Positions 45,589 to 57,443 of a stretch of DNA of 64,000 nt are shown here, piece by piece. Origin of the DNA: Orbilia blumenaviensis (taxonomy: Eukaryota; Ascomycota; Orbiliomycetes; Orbiliales; Orbiliaceae); the NCBI GenBank assembly GCA_036872755.1, contig JAVHNS010000011.1, forward strand, positions 1,116,001 to 1,180,000. Direction: 5' to 3'. Below the pieces are notes generated by a model. The model was given only the letters and a program-made list of their open reading frames with translations. It had not been told where the DNA came from and did not search any database. Position numbers and translations under genes: made by a program. Within the stretch, counting starts at the first letter, position 1; every line of letters begins with the position of its first letter.

Positions 45589-46703
45589 CGACCCAGTTCG
45601 ACTGGCGCCTGGCTAAATCATGTCCATTTTGACATCTTGTTTTAAACTGCGACAGAGCTGTAAAAACATATTCTGTGTCTAACGCCGAATACAGGTGCTG
45701 GAGGCAAAGCCCTTGTTAGCTGATTGACTATAATCAGGCACTAACGCAGTGCCGACAGTGGCTCACGGATTGTTTTGGAAATTTTTTATGTAATGATGCG
45801 AAATACTTAAGCAGTAGTTTTGTTTCCTTCTACCCCAGGCCACGTGCCCACTCATAGTTAGCCTAGAATCTTAACAGAAGAACGACACCTTAAGTTCTTT
45901 GAATCCTCCACTGCTGGAAAGCCTGCGACCTCAGCTGCCAATTTTTATAGTTAAAGATCTAGAATCGATTTATGTTGGCGAAATTTCGAAAGCGAAACTA
46001 GTCGCCACAATACCCATATATTACCCAAGACCTAAAATACCTCAGATACAAGCGGCCAGGGCGAGCTCCGAAATTTCGATGCCTGTAGCGGCTGGCTAGA
46101 CTTGAAGTCCAGCTTCGCCTGTCATTAAAACTTTAAGATTGATTTAACTTTAATTGGCAATATAGTCTCAGCCGCATCGGACCCATAACCAAATTCTGCG
46201 TAGAAAGCGTTGACCCCATTGGCTTCGCACTTCGGAATATGCAAGCCAAGAGCTTTACCTACAGCGCCTGGCTCGAGACTAGCAAAATTGGGCCTTTCCA
46301 GCCAGTTACCGTGGGGAATGTGTATTGCAATCGTGCCAGCACACATCCTGGACCCACGCCGAGACCGCCACCAGACCGCTTTGTTGCAGTTTGTAAAAAT
46401 TGTAATCGACGCCTCTGTGATGTTTTCGCGCTTGTTCCTCAATCGGACTACTCGTGTCAGGGGCTTGAACTAAAAAAAATCGGTTGATGTTCTCAACATG
46501 TCCGTATGCATATGAGCTGTCGTCCCGTATATTCAGCCTTATAATTAAATACTTAAATAGAGACGTTCCTCTGGCCAAGTTCCCCCAAAGCCAGAAATAC
46601 AAATCGTTTGCGTCAATATATACTTCAAACCTCAATCGATTTCATCAGATCTGCTGTTAATACATCAGACGTTCTCTCGTTAAGTTTCAGCGAAAACTTC
46701 AAA
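45589..46703. other. Intergenic
   Basis: 1.1 kb. Contains open frames on both strands around 46125-46640 that overlap each other antisense and lack motifs. The pyrimidine-rich last 100 bp look like the promoter of the secreted-protein gene. Confidence 0.4.
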
Positions 46704-47435
46704 ATGCGTTTTACTCTACCACATATTTTCCTCTCCACTCTTCTTCTCGGATCTGCCGTCAATGGCGCCGCGATCCCAGACCAAAGCGGCCCCCAGCTGG
46801 AAGAACGAGCCGCTTGTAACGCCGACAACTTGCTTCGTCTCCTTCGTGGGCAGGGAAACCTTCCACAGGGATTAGAGTTCTGTAGCAGTTGGCTTGGGAA
46901 GATCCGTACAACTAAGACTGTTGTAGCAGAGACTGTTACACCCACTATGTGAGTTAGTTGTTAGACTGCTATCCTGTTCGACAGTATTCTTATTTCGTTA
47001 CTTTCTAGCACCAACACCGAGGTATCAACGAGTACTTTGACGCACATTTCCACAGAGACCTCGACCATTACGAACACTGGGTACACAACCACCACGTATC
47101 TTAGTACAATTACGCGGACACAAACAGTTCTCGTTTGGAAGAATAAGGTCAAGCGGACTCCCTCGACGAAGCAGCCTCTATCCGATCAAATTCTATCCAA
47201 TACCTACCCCGCGTCCAGAATCTCGAGCGCTTGCAACTGCCTCACAATTGCGCCTGGGACCACCGATACAGTCTATATAACTGAAACAGCCGAGCCGGCC
47301 ACCACAGTGGTCACAATCCCGTCTGTAACAGAGACGTCGTTCACGGTAACTAACACTGTTGCAGTAGCAACTGTCATTACCTCTACCACCTCTTCAACGA
47401 CGACTACCTGGACTTGGGTTTATCTCACTATATAA
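46704..47435 (+). CDS. Thr-rich secreted protein
   Basis: Two exons, 46704-46948 and 47009-47435, giving 223 residues. Donor GTGAGT, acceptor TTTCTAG. Signal peptide MRFTLPHIFLSTLLLGSAVNGA, then a short Cys-containing module (ERAACNADNLLRLLRGQGN, LEFCSSWL). That module resembles the N-terminal Cys-pair domain of many ascomycete secreted proteins. The remainder is dominated by Thr/Ser with TxTxT patterns (STITNTGYTTTTYLSTITRT, VTETSFTVTNTV), a typical O-mannosylated stalk. There is no clear GPI signal. Probably a wall or extracellular protein; function unknown. Confidence 0.65.
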
Positions 47436-48287
47436 GCCTAGATTGAGGGAATAGTGATATGTTCAATCCTATGGATTATAAGTCGTTCGCTCTATAGGCT
47501 CATATAGGAGCTATAATTGAAGCAAAACTTAATTATCCACCTAACTTTATTATTATTATTATTACCACCACTGTATTTTTTTACAATTAGAGGAAATAGG
47601 GCTATCAAGATAATTGGCAATCTATTTTGTTGCAGCTTGCAGCGCTTGTAATAATCTTGCTTCTTTTACAACCAATTTTTTCGCACAATCAGGTCCACCA
47701 GACCACTCTTATGTACGCCTCCGCGAGCAGTGGTCAGGTTAACCTCCGAGAAGGGCAGAGGTATTCCATGTATTAATATTGCCCGTTGTCTATTCTATTA
47801 TGTGTTAAGCACAGTTTTCTTTGGGTATAGTCAGGCTGCGAGAGTGTTAAATTTTAGGTACACGAAGCGAGCTTGGTGAATTTGGGGTTGGTACAATGTA
47901 ATTTGAATACTGTTACGTATGCTGAGCGCATTCATAATCAAATCTCGCATTATGCAGGTCCTTCAGTGTAAAAAGTAACCCTTCCTCAATGTTGGGACAA
48001 GCAACAGGGCTTCGAAAGTGTATCAAGTATGTGGTATCAGTAAGTAGTGTGAAATTCTAGCTAGGCGGGCTACCAATCGATTCTCCTGCCACGATGCGAG
48101 AGTCATATGTGCATATATGCATAGGGTATATAGGTCGTCAGGCGGCTACTTATGGCAGGAGAAAATGTTGTAGATTTTGCGTTGTCGGCTCGGTCGTTTA
48201 TGAGACCAGCTCAGTCTAAGTCTTGCTGTGAGCACGCGTCGAACAACCTACTGACGACACGGATTGAACATCACCGACCACGGCATC
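47436..48287. other. Intergenic
   Basis: 852 bp, AT-rich, with a (TTA)n-like run near 47545-47562 and a CATATATGCATA palindrome near 48112. No gene. Confidence 0.4.
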
Positions 48288-50032
48288 ATGGAGCCGTCAA
48301 CTCCACCCCCACGACTATGCGTTCCCGCGACATCGCCATACGGTAGCCCTGACCCTCTCAGTGATATTACCGGTCCATTGAGTCCAGAGTCTCCAATCCA
48401 AACATCACCCGTGCATCATGTACCAGCTTCGTCGCAGTTTACCGTTAATACCACCCCATGCAAGCCACGAGCTACCTATGACAAAGAAGAAGAGAATGCG
48501 CCCATAGTCCAGCAATCCAGCGGTACCGCTGCTATTCCTGACTCGTCGATGGAATCAAAGTCTTTTGTGTTCTTGCCATCAGAGTCTAGTCCACCACCAG
48601 AGCTCCGCCTCAGCCCTATGAAACAACCCGGTTTGGAGACAGTTCAAGAACAAGACATTGATAGTAGTGTCAGGTTTACGGATGTCCAGGAAGCGGATAT
48701 ACAAAACACCGATGTAGAAGACGAATACCTCGATCCCCCGGTCCAGGAGACAGCTTTCGAGCAGACCGATGTCAGCTTCTCTTTTGTCGGTGCCGAAGGC
48801 ATAGATGCCCATGAACTCACTCCGGCAGACGAATACCTCGATCTCCCAGCTCTTCCAACAATCGCAGAATCTCCACCTGCAGAGTCCTTCCAGCGAGAGA
48901 CGTTCGCCCTCTCGTCGTCCCCTCCACGAATGCCTAGTCCAACTCCCAGTGCAGCAGCCACCCCAACAGCCCCGGCTGCCAAACGTCGTCGCCTGAACTC
49001 ATCAGCGGCAGCTACAAATAAATTGATGCGACCTTTCAAGTCGCCAATGAAATCAAATAATACACTACAAAATCCCACTGCCAGCCATGAATCTCCACGG
49101 AAGTACCCGCCATCGACACCACCTCGGAAGACTGCGATCCCATACACCCCACTTCCTCGTCTACCTGGGCCCAGTGAAGACATTAATACGTCCATAGAAT
49201 CCACAAATCCAATTACACCAGCAGTTACATCTCAAGCATCTGCTAAATCTACTATCAAATCGAAAAACCCACCATTCCGCTCATCCTTTAAAAAGACTCC
49301 AAGACTCAGCTTCTCCAGCCCGGCAACACAGTCTACGAAGGATCCATATATCCTCTCATTAGAACAGAAACTTACTCGGCTCCAAAACTCGGTCCGTGAT
49401 GCTAAAAAGACCCTCGAGGAGGCATCACAGGCGCTTAAGATCGAACAATCAGGAGAAGATGATAAACTTGAAGAGCTTATTTTGAAATGGCGACAGGCTG
49501 CGCAGAATGCTGCTGATCATATGTTTTCGGGCGCTGAGCAACGTTTCCAAAGAATGGGCGGGATGGCCGGATATCGTGATCGACAAAATCGTAGTAGAAG
49601 CGGCGGTGGATGGGGGTTCGCCGATGAGGACCCTGAGGAAGGATTAACAGAGGAGCAGAAAGAAGCGAGGAGACTTGCCATGTATGAAGCGGGCTTTGAC
49701 GAAATATCTGAACTGGAGAAGCAGCAAAATGAAACCAAGAATAAGATTGGAGACGATGGAGATGTAAGTACTTCCTACACCAGGTCCCCCATACGCATCT
49801 ATGAAAGAAATCCCTTTTGGGGCACTTTCATCGTTCACCTATCCAATATGCACTTTTTTCCCTTTCTTAGTTCTCAGCATTGAGAAAGGACAAGTTTCTA
49901 ACTTGATCATTCAATGCGTCTGATGTTTTGTTCATGTTACAGCACTTTACCATGGATATGATGCTCGCGTCACTCAACATCGACATCGACATCATCGGGT
50001 ATGACAAACAGTTGCAGAGATGGGATAAATGA
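48288..50032 (+). CDS. SFR1: Swi5-dependent recombination repair protein (Sfr1/Mei5-like)
   Basis: Two exons, 48288-49763 and 49943-50032, giving 521 residues. Sfr1/Mei5 pairs with Swi5/Sae3 to stabilise Rad51 and Dmc1 filaments. The first 350 residues are disordered, Ser/Pro-rich, with a KRRR nuclear signal (about 240) and an RPFKSPMK motif (about 255) of the kind seen in this family. The conserved part is the C-terminal coiled coil (EQKLTRLQNSVRDAKKTLEE, LILKWRQAAQNAADHMF). The short last exon gives HFTMDMMLASLNIDIDIIGY and QLQRW. The donor GTAAGT and acceptor TTACAG are good, and the second exon matches the family's C-terminal end. Confidence 0.82.
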
Positions 50033-50434
50033 CCTCTGTGCTACCCCAGATTGTGCTTTACCTTTCTGCTATCGCACAGGCTTTGAAGGGCTATATACTA
50101 TCACAACAATACCAATACTCTCGCCACCTTGCTTGACTGGTTTAAAATTTAGGTTCTGCGGTAAGCGCATAGTATAGCCAGGAAACATATGAGGTTATAG
50201 CTGACAAACTGCTCTAGACTTATAAGAGATCACTAATTGGATGCCGTTTGAGCCGCCAATGCTGTTCACGCGTAGGGCTCGGTCCTTTACTCCCTTGTAA
50301 ATTGACAATTGCAATTACCAAGACAGGACCGATCACTCTCAGTATAGCCCACATATTCTACGTTCCTTTCATTTGCCAGTTTAGGCGACCAATGGAAATA
50401 ATGCAGATAACCCATTCATTATTTAATATACCAA
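50033..50434. other. Convergent spacer
   Basis: 402 bp between the 3' ends of the SFR1-like and WDR89-like genes. Nothing of note. Confidence 0.4.
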
Positions 50435-51687
50435 TCATGAACTCGGCCTCCAGGCCTTGATCAGTCCGTCTTCTCCACCAGTAAACACTGTCGCGGACTA
50501 CATCAAATTAAATTAGTCCCATGTTCATAATATAAGAATAAAGGGCCCCACTTACCGCATCGTCTAGGTATAGACACCTAACAACTTCTCCTCTATGGCC
50601 ACCCACCAACCTAACCACATCCTCTCCTCCCAACGCCCAAGTACCCGTTCCATCCACTTTCAGAGAATGTAAATCAATCCACCCTTCAGCATGAGACCCT
50701 ACAACCAAAATACCCGTCCCAGCGCTCTCCCTCCCTCTCAACAACATCCCAACCGCATAATCACACCCCAACCTACTCCTAACATCTCCAAATACCACAG
50801 GTCTGGGCTCCTCAACCTCCTCATTAGGATCGGCGAGTTTGTAAACCGATAGATTTTCATCGTGGGATAGGCCGTATATGGTGGTGTCGTTTAGGAAACC
50901 GGCGTGGTGGATTGAAGAACCGTGGTTTATTACTTGGTGGAGAGCGTCGTCTTCCTCGGTAATTGTCATGTCGTAGATGTTTATTAGGCCGTCTGTTGAG
51001 CCGGAGAGGAGGAGGGAGGCGGTGGTTGGGTGGAAGGCTAGCTGTTTTAGTGAGGGTTTTATGTATTTTAGCTTACTGGGTTAAATTTTTGTAAAGTTGT
51101 TGATGTGGATTGGGGAATGTGTGGATACCTACCTGTGTAACATCATCATTGTGGGATTCGACGTATGACATCTTTTCTCTACCTTCAAGGTCCCTGTATG
51201 TAAAAAAAAGAAGTCTTGTCAGTCTCCACAATATATCATTTCGTTTAAAAAGAAGAAAGGAAGGAAGGACATGAATATACCATACAACGACTTCAGCACT
51301 CGTCCCCGTCAACTCCGTCCCCACAGCCAACAACCCTCTATCCTTACAAACCGCCATCGACAATATCGGATCTCCATTCTTCCTGAATACCTTCGCAGCG
51401 CTCCCAAGTCCCTGTCTCAGATCCCATAGTTTTGCGACACCGTCTCTTCCAGCTGTGAATAATATGTTTGGATCGTTTTCGTCGAGCGAGGTTAGCGATG
51501 TTACGCCTTCTGGGTGGGATTGTGTGGTTGTTGAGGTTAGGACTGAGAGGTTTGAAGGGTCGAGTAGGCGGATGTGGTCGTCGGAGCTGGTGACGGCGAG
51601 GTGTGGGCCTAGGCGGGAGAGGGAGTAGTGGTATGTGCCTGCCGGGGAGGAGATGGGGCTTGAGAGGGTAGGGGTGAACGGGATCAT
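50435..51687 (-). CDS. WD40-repeat protein, WDR89-like
   Basis: Four exons: 51687-51281, 51193-51133, 51041-50556 and 50497-50435, giving 338 residues. Six or seven WD repeats can be traced: HLAVTSSDDHIRLLDP, NILFTAGRDGVAKLWDLRQG, GLLAVGTEL with VVVWDLEGR, SLLLSGSTDGLINIYDM, HAGFLNDTTIYGLSHDENLSVY, and the last exon's TVFTGGEDGLIKAW. The third exon's start is chosen at AAAACAG because it gives DDVTQLAFHPTTASLL, the usual repeat junction. An upstream acceptor would insert ten extra residues. Substrate or partner unknown; WDR89 proteins are poorly studied. Confidence 0.82.
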
Positions 51688-52191
51688 TGTAAAAGGTTTT
51701 CGAAGGGCCCCAGATTGCTTGGTTATTTTTCAAGATATACTCTATGCTGACGGGGCTGTGGATTGGATTGGGATTTTATCAAGTGAGCTAGTGTAAAAGT
51801 TTTGAAGTCTTTCGAGATTCGATATCGACAAAATTCTTGCAGGGATTAGTTGGGTGTTAGGTTTTTGCGCAAGCGATTTGATTGGCTGGGTTTGGGCAAG
51901 CTTGAGAGCTCGACTTCCCAAGCGAAAATACAGGAGAGTGAACTTCAAATTCTTGGGCAGCAAGGTCGTTCCAAAGATAATGATAGCTACAGTACAGTTC
52001 AGTAAGTAGGTACTTTAGGTACATGTGTAATGCAAAGGCGCCAGAATATAATCCCCCCAATGTAGATATCGTACTCCTCACTCCTTGATCAACATAAACC
52101 TTCATACTATGCAATGGCCATAAACTCGAAGGTGCAGATGATACTAGCCAATTTGCTCCAAAAAAAAAAAAGGATAAAAAATCGTTCATGC
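51688..52191. other. Intergenic
   Basis: 504 bp: the WDR89-like promoter and rhamnosidase 3' flank, with an A-run at 52159-52170. No gene. Confidence 0.4.
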
Positions 52192-54534
52192 TCATGACAA
52201 AACAGATTGTTCACCAGAAGAACTGGACCCAGACCTGATCTTGCTCAATCCCAACCTCTCTTGCGCTGGGTCCGGTTTCTTGAAGGCGTACTTCTCGTCA
52301 TCCTCCTCTTCTACCCACTCACCGGCTCTCCATCCGTCGGAATGCCATACCCAGATTCCACCGCCTTGTAGCGTCCTCTCTTCCCCTTCCCATACGACTG
52401 TTCCACTCGTTCCCTTTGGTGTCTTGACTTCGAGTTTCCCGCCCTTCTTCCACTTGACGGTGAACTTTCCGACCGCAGTCGCGTATCCTCCTTCTACCCA
52501 ATCGAGGTCGACGAAATGTGGCTCGATCTTCCAGGTATAACCCATTGGGGTAATGAATTTGATACCAAGGATCTCGGTTGAGAGGACATATGTTGGCCCG
52601 CTGGACCATCCGTGGGCATGCGAGTTTCGTTCAGCGGATCCGTAGGCAGGGTATTCTAGGATATATGTTAGCGTTTGCATCCTTTGTTCATTGGATACAC
52701 TAGACTTTATGCTTACTGATGTTTCCATCAATTGTGTAGCCCTCGAGGAATGTACTATTGGTCATTCCCTCGCCGTCGAGCATGTATCCCCACATGCGAC
52801 GCATCAGGTCTACAGCCGTCTGGTGTTCTTCCGCATAGCAATGAGCAATAAGCTCGAAGCCTGTGGCGAATGGGGAAATCGTGTTTGGCATCTATTGTTT
52901 TTCTTGGTCAGCACACGGCTTCTCATATTAATTTTGCGAATCGGGACTTACCTCGACTGCAGGAGCGCCATACTTGTTCCACCTCTTCCTCAGGTTCTTG
53001 CTAATAGTCTTCGCTCGTTCAAGAGAAACCAGTCCCTCAGAAAAGATCGCCCAGCTGTTACCATCCTGTGGGTAAACAGTTCTTCTAGTGTCGATATTGT
53101 CTCTATAGAATCCCTTATCCTCATCCCACAAAATCTCGTAGTTAAGCTCCATAGCGCTCAGAATATCGCTTAGCAACCTCGCTTCGTCCAAACTCAAATA
53201 TCCAGGACCCATGATTTCTGCCAATGCCAGAGTTTTCTTCACTGTTAAGTAGAAGATTCCATTGGCTTCAGAGTTATATCCACCCTGGCCAGGCCTGAGC
53301 CAGTCTGCGGTAGACCAACACCAGAAAAGACCCCGATACCTGTTCCACCTCCTTAGCGAAACTCGAAGTGCTCGTTTATAAGACGGCCAGTACCGTGCCA
53401 TCCATGCAACGTCGCCGGAGTAGTGGACGTAGTTCCAAACGCCAAGTAGAGCGTGGAGGTGGTAGGTATCGCTGAACTCGCCGTGGTATCCCATTGGAGG
53501 GCCAGCGTATGGCATTCCACCATCCCAGTACTGATGTGCAAACAGGGTTTCTAATGCGTTCTTGATGCTGTCCAGGTCATAGGTTGAAACCGCAATGCCG
53601 GGGACAGCAATTGTCATATCTCCGGCGTAAACCATACGATCACGCTTGGCGCCATCGGTGGTGACTGAAGTCCCATTGCTGATAGTGAAATTGCTGGCCC
53701 ATGCACCTGGTGGGAAATGGTTGTGGTCCACACGTTTATTGAAGTCTACCAGAGATCCTCCCTCCTCCGGGTTCACGGTGGTGAGTTGGAGGGTATATGC
53801 ACCGGCGTACCAGATTCGATTTAGAAGGTTATCCGAAGAATGGAAGTATCCGGTATAAGCCTTTGGATTTTCAAAGTGTGGCATGGCAGCATATGGGACG
53901 TAGATATCCGAGATGGTGAAGGACGGGGCAGCACCCGAGTAGGTCGAGTTCTCGTTTACCCAGATGGTCATGTATTTAAACGCCCCACGGACATATATCT
54001 TATCGAAGCTGTTGTTACCGGCTTTGAAAGGTTGGTCCAGTGGGAGATCTTGGTGTCTTGCGTCGGTGGTGGCATCGGAGTGTCGGCCAATGAAGGCTGG
54101 GGACTCTGTGAAGCCGAAAGAGAGTTTGAAGGATTCGGTGGCATGCTTGTTCAGGTGCGGTCCATCATCGACCGTCCAAAATACCCTATACGACGAAGAT
54201 GTATCTCATTAGAATATCTACTCGGTGGTATATCCTATAAATGGCTGTCCAAGAGATCTTACCGTCCAGCAATGTTCTCCGCGAATTCGTAGGTGATTAA
54301 AGACCCTGGCTTCAATGTCGTTTTCCCACCTCCAGTCAATCCCTCAGGAGTGGTAACATCTCCTTCGGTATTATAAACCTTCACAGGCCTAACTATCCTC
54401 CCATCGGGTGCTTTATTATAAGACTCCCATGGACCCTTAAACAAAGTCTCGACCCCATGTCCTTCAAAAGCGAGTCCCGAGACTAACGTGCGCGCAGCGC
54501 AAACATAAACCAGAAGCGCAGACCGTAACATCAT
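52192..54534 (-). CDS. Secreted alpha-L-rhamnosidase-like glycoside hydrolase (GH78)
   Basis: Four exons: 54534-54263, 54185-52952, 52891-52717 and 52655-52192, giving 714 residues. Signal peptide MMLRSALLVYVCAARTLVSG. The (alpha/alpha)6 barrel shows the family's landmarks: LLNRIWYAGAYTLQL, the acidic DFNKRVDHNHFPPGAW segment in the place of the usual D-G-x-KRDR, RDRMVYAGDM, WDGGMPYAGPPMGYHGEFSDTYHLHALLGVWNY, and SAERNSHAHGWSSGPTYVLS near the C-terminus. That last motif (HGWSSGPT) is characteristic. A C-terminal beta-sandwich follows. It should release terminal rhamnose from plant or microbial glycans outside the cell. Confidence 0.82.
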
Positions 54535-57443
54535 GTAAAACGAAAGAAGTTACGGTCTTCGAATCTATACCATTCAATCAATACTCACGAATGAACGGCT
54601 TATCCGAAGTAATAAAAGAGGAGTAAGTGGTGTCGGACGATAAAAAGGGCGGAGAAAGCACCCCGTGCCGTTGGTTAGTACCAGTTCGGCTTGCCCTGCA
54701 CGTAATTCAGCTACCGCCCAGCTGCCAGGGCTTGGAGAGACAGGCAGCTAAAAGGTAGCTGGCAAGCAGGAGGCTGGGGATTGCCGAAGCTGGGGTGGGT
54801 GTCTTTTTTGAGAGGGCCCCACTATTTCATCCCGAGTTTGATCGGGTTTGGTTTCGAAGCTGCCACTGCTGTAATGAGATGCGTGCTAAGAAGTGAAACG
54901 GACGAAGTCGCGGTGGCGGCCTTTTAGGAAGATCTTCAGCTGGCTGGTCTCGTGGCGGAATTCAGGACAGAACGTGCCCCGCTTCGAGCCAAACCCCAAC
55001 CGAGAGTCCCTCGAATGCGCATGTTGACAGAAAAGATACATTAAGACTTTAAGAATTTAAGCTTCCTTTGGAGATATCTAAAACCCGTTACGGTCAGCTG
55101 TGCAGCCGACTCTAATCAGATCAGGGTCCGAACAGAAGAATGTGCAACAACGCGGGTTGGTATGAACCATCGCGTGACCCAATTCGCTGGAGGGGAAGCC
55201 CTGGCCCATGGCTGCACGGACAGGGAATATGAGCAGGGCATTGGCTGCAAGCTTGCTGCTGCACGCAATCAGCTAGCGTACAAAGATCTCAATCGACGCT
55301 CCATCGAAGAGCATGTGCAGTCAATCCTTAACTAAAAATTGGTTGAAATGCTGTGGAAGGTTGCAGTAACTATAAGATAGATACGGCCAACTAGTGGGGT
55401 TAACGTTGTACCGATTGCTTAAAATGCGAGTAATACTTTTCCTGGTACATTACACCGCATACACTTTTATATTGTGGCTACTGGTAATATTATTATGCGC
55501 GTGCTCAAATTTTCCCAAATATGTTTTGATGTGAGCATTCTAAAGGATATCAGTTGTTCTTCGTATGTGGATGTTACCCCCGAGCTAGGTACATACCTAG
55601 TTCTGGAGCTGAAATGCTGATAGTGTTCATCGATAAGAGTTGGCTGATGCCCAAACAAAAGACTGTAGACAAATGAAAGAGTGCCCTCGATTTTGATCTA
55701 TATAAATCCACCTGCCTAGTAACTTTAAGTAGATCTACAATTATATCTCGCCCCGGAACCTCCCCACTCATACTTATGTAGTTTATCACCATGCATATGT
55801 GCACCACCTTGACCACGCCCCTTGGTTTGGGATCTTGGTGAAAGTGGATAGATATACCACAAACAACACAAAATCACAATGCCTGTAGCATTGTATACAG
55901 CTATAATATTAGAAGCTCTTCCCCAAGCTAGGAGGTCAACAGACATACTGCCTTCAATTTATACTTGATTAATAGAAATAGCCCTCGAACGGATATAAAA
56001 CCGAAATATATGACACGTACCTTTATATCAAGAATAACAATCGCCTGTTGCTTATAAGCAGTACTGACCTGGCCTGGTCTCGTTACCTGGCCTAGGCACT
56101 GGACAAACATTCTCCCATAGCGTATTGTGGCGTAGATACCTATATATATAGAACGATATGAAGAAAACCTATCAAGCCACTCTCCCCCTCGCGGTCAAAG
56201 AATATTTGAACTCTCGCCAACTACAAGACCCTGTTTCGACCCGTCAATTACAACCCGCCACCGATGTTCTTCTATTCGGCTAATCGCCGATCTCCAACCC
56301 TCAAATTTATTATCAAATGTTGATCGCAAGACACTCGCCTGATGGATTATACAGCCGACAGTTGTAACATTGTATAGCTGCAGGATATGGCCCACACAGC
56401 GATTCCCACCATTTTGGAGCTCGAGATTCGATTGATATGTCATGGCGAGACAACAACCCCCTAGTACCCGCAGCAAAAAGTTATTCCCGATAGTTAATTG
56501 ATCAAAAGAAAAAAATCCTACACGACGAGGTTCCATGTTACGCCCGCATATGCGAGGCACACAGGTTTAAAACAAGTACCTTATAACAAGAGACCAAGGA
56601 CCCTACAGCTAGCTTAACGCAAGATCCACCGAGCAGAAAGAATGCAACTACTTACGTAACTAAGGTGAGTGAGGGGAACAACAGCAGCCCAAACACCGTT
56701 ATGGATTAGATAAGATGATGTATATGCAAGTATTACAAATAGTTGCAAGTGTAGCTTTTAACCGAGCATATGCATCTCAGGAGGGGGTATGAAGTTCCAG
56801 TTGAAGAAGAGCCTCTCCGTAGCCAATCGCCTTTGCTCCGAAGTAACTTCCAACGCCATATTTCTAAAAAAAATTAGGTAATTGTTTCGCGGCTGGTCTT
56901 TAGACTATCGTACACTCGACGCGGCCAAGTGTTACCAAGATTATTTTCCGCTCCGGTAACCGATTCTTGGTCACAAATGCTGAAGCCTTGTTTCCAGATA
57001 AACCCCGTTTTTGGTTGATCAATTGAGCCCAAGACGAGGCTGAACTCTTGTTACAACGCAAGTATGCAGTGTTATTCTGTCAACCAATTGTCATGACCCA
57101 AACTTGCTGCTCCGAACTTGGTTATGGTAATGCCATGCATATATGCATAAATGCCATGACTATGTCGAAAATATCGATTCCGCGATTGGTTGTCAAGTAA
57201 CTTGGTTTTGAACCGCGCATGCGGCTGATAACGTATAGAGATCACTTGGCGACAAAAAGCAGCATCGCGCCTACTGTATATGTAGGGGCATCAGTGCTGG
57301 CGCAAGCCAATTGACAAATTTTAAAATCAATCCATTGTGACATCAATCAATCGATGATAAGGCTGCATTTATACTGGTACTTGCTAAAGTTATAAAATAG
57401 CATCTCTCTCTGAATAGAAACGCGCGAGTCGGCTCTCAGAATC
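54535..57443. other. AT-rich gene-poor region
   Basis: 2.9 kb without a convincing gene. Minus-strand frames at 55725-55946 and 56195-56560 lack motifs. The left 500 bp are GC-richer and include the rhamnosidase promoter. A CATGCATATATGCAT palindrome-like element lies near 57134. Confidence 0.45.

Noticed and set aside
46125..46442. Minus-strand open frame with protein-like stretches
   Set aside because: Overlaps an equally open antisense frame, has no domain and no clear start context. Could be revisited with RNA-seq.
48644..49204. Antisense open frame of 186 codons inside the SFR1-like gene
   Set aside because: Gly/Ser/Arg-biased shadow of a Ser/Pro-rich coding strand; no domain.
50990..51040. 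Upstream acceptor for WDR89 exon 3 (adds LKYIKPSLKQ)
   Set aside because: The AAAACAG acceptor gives an uninterrupted WD-repeat junction, so the longer form is less likely.
56195..56560. Minus-strand frame of 121 codons
   Set aside because: No recognisable domain or splice context; isolated in a gene-poor region.
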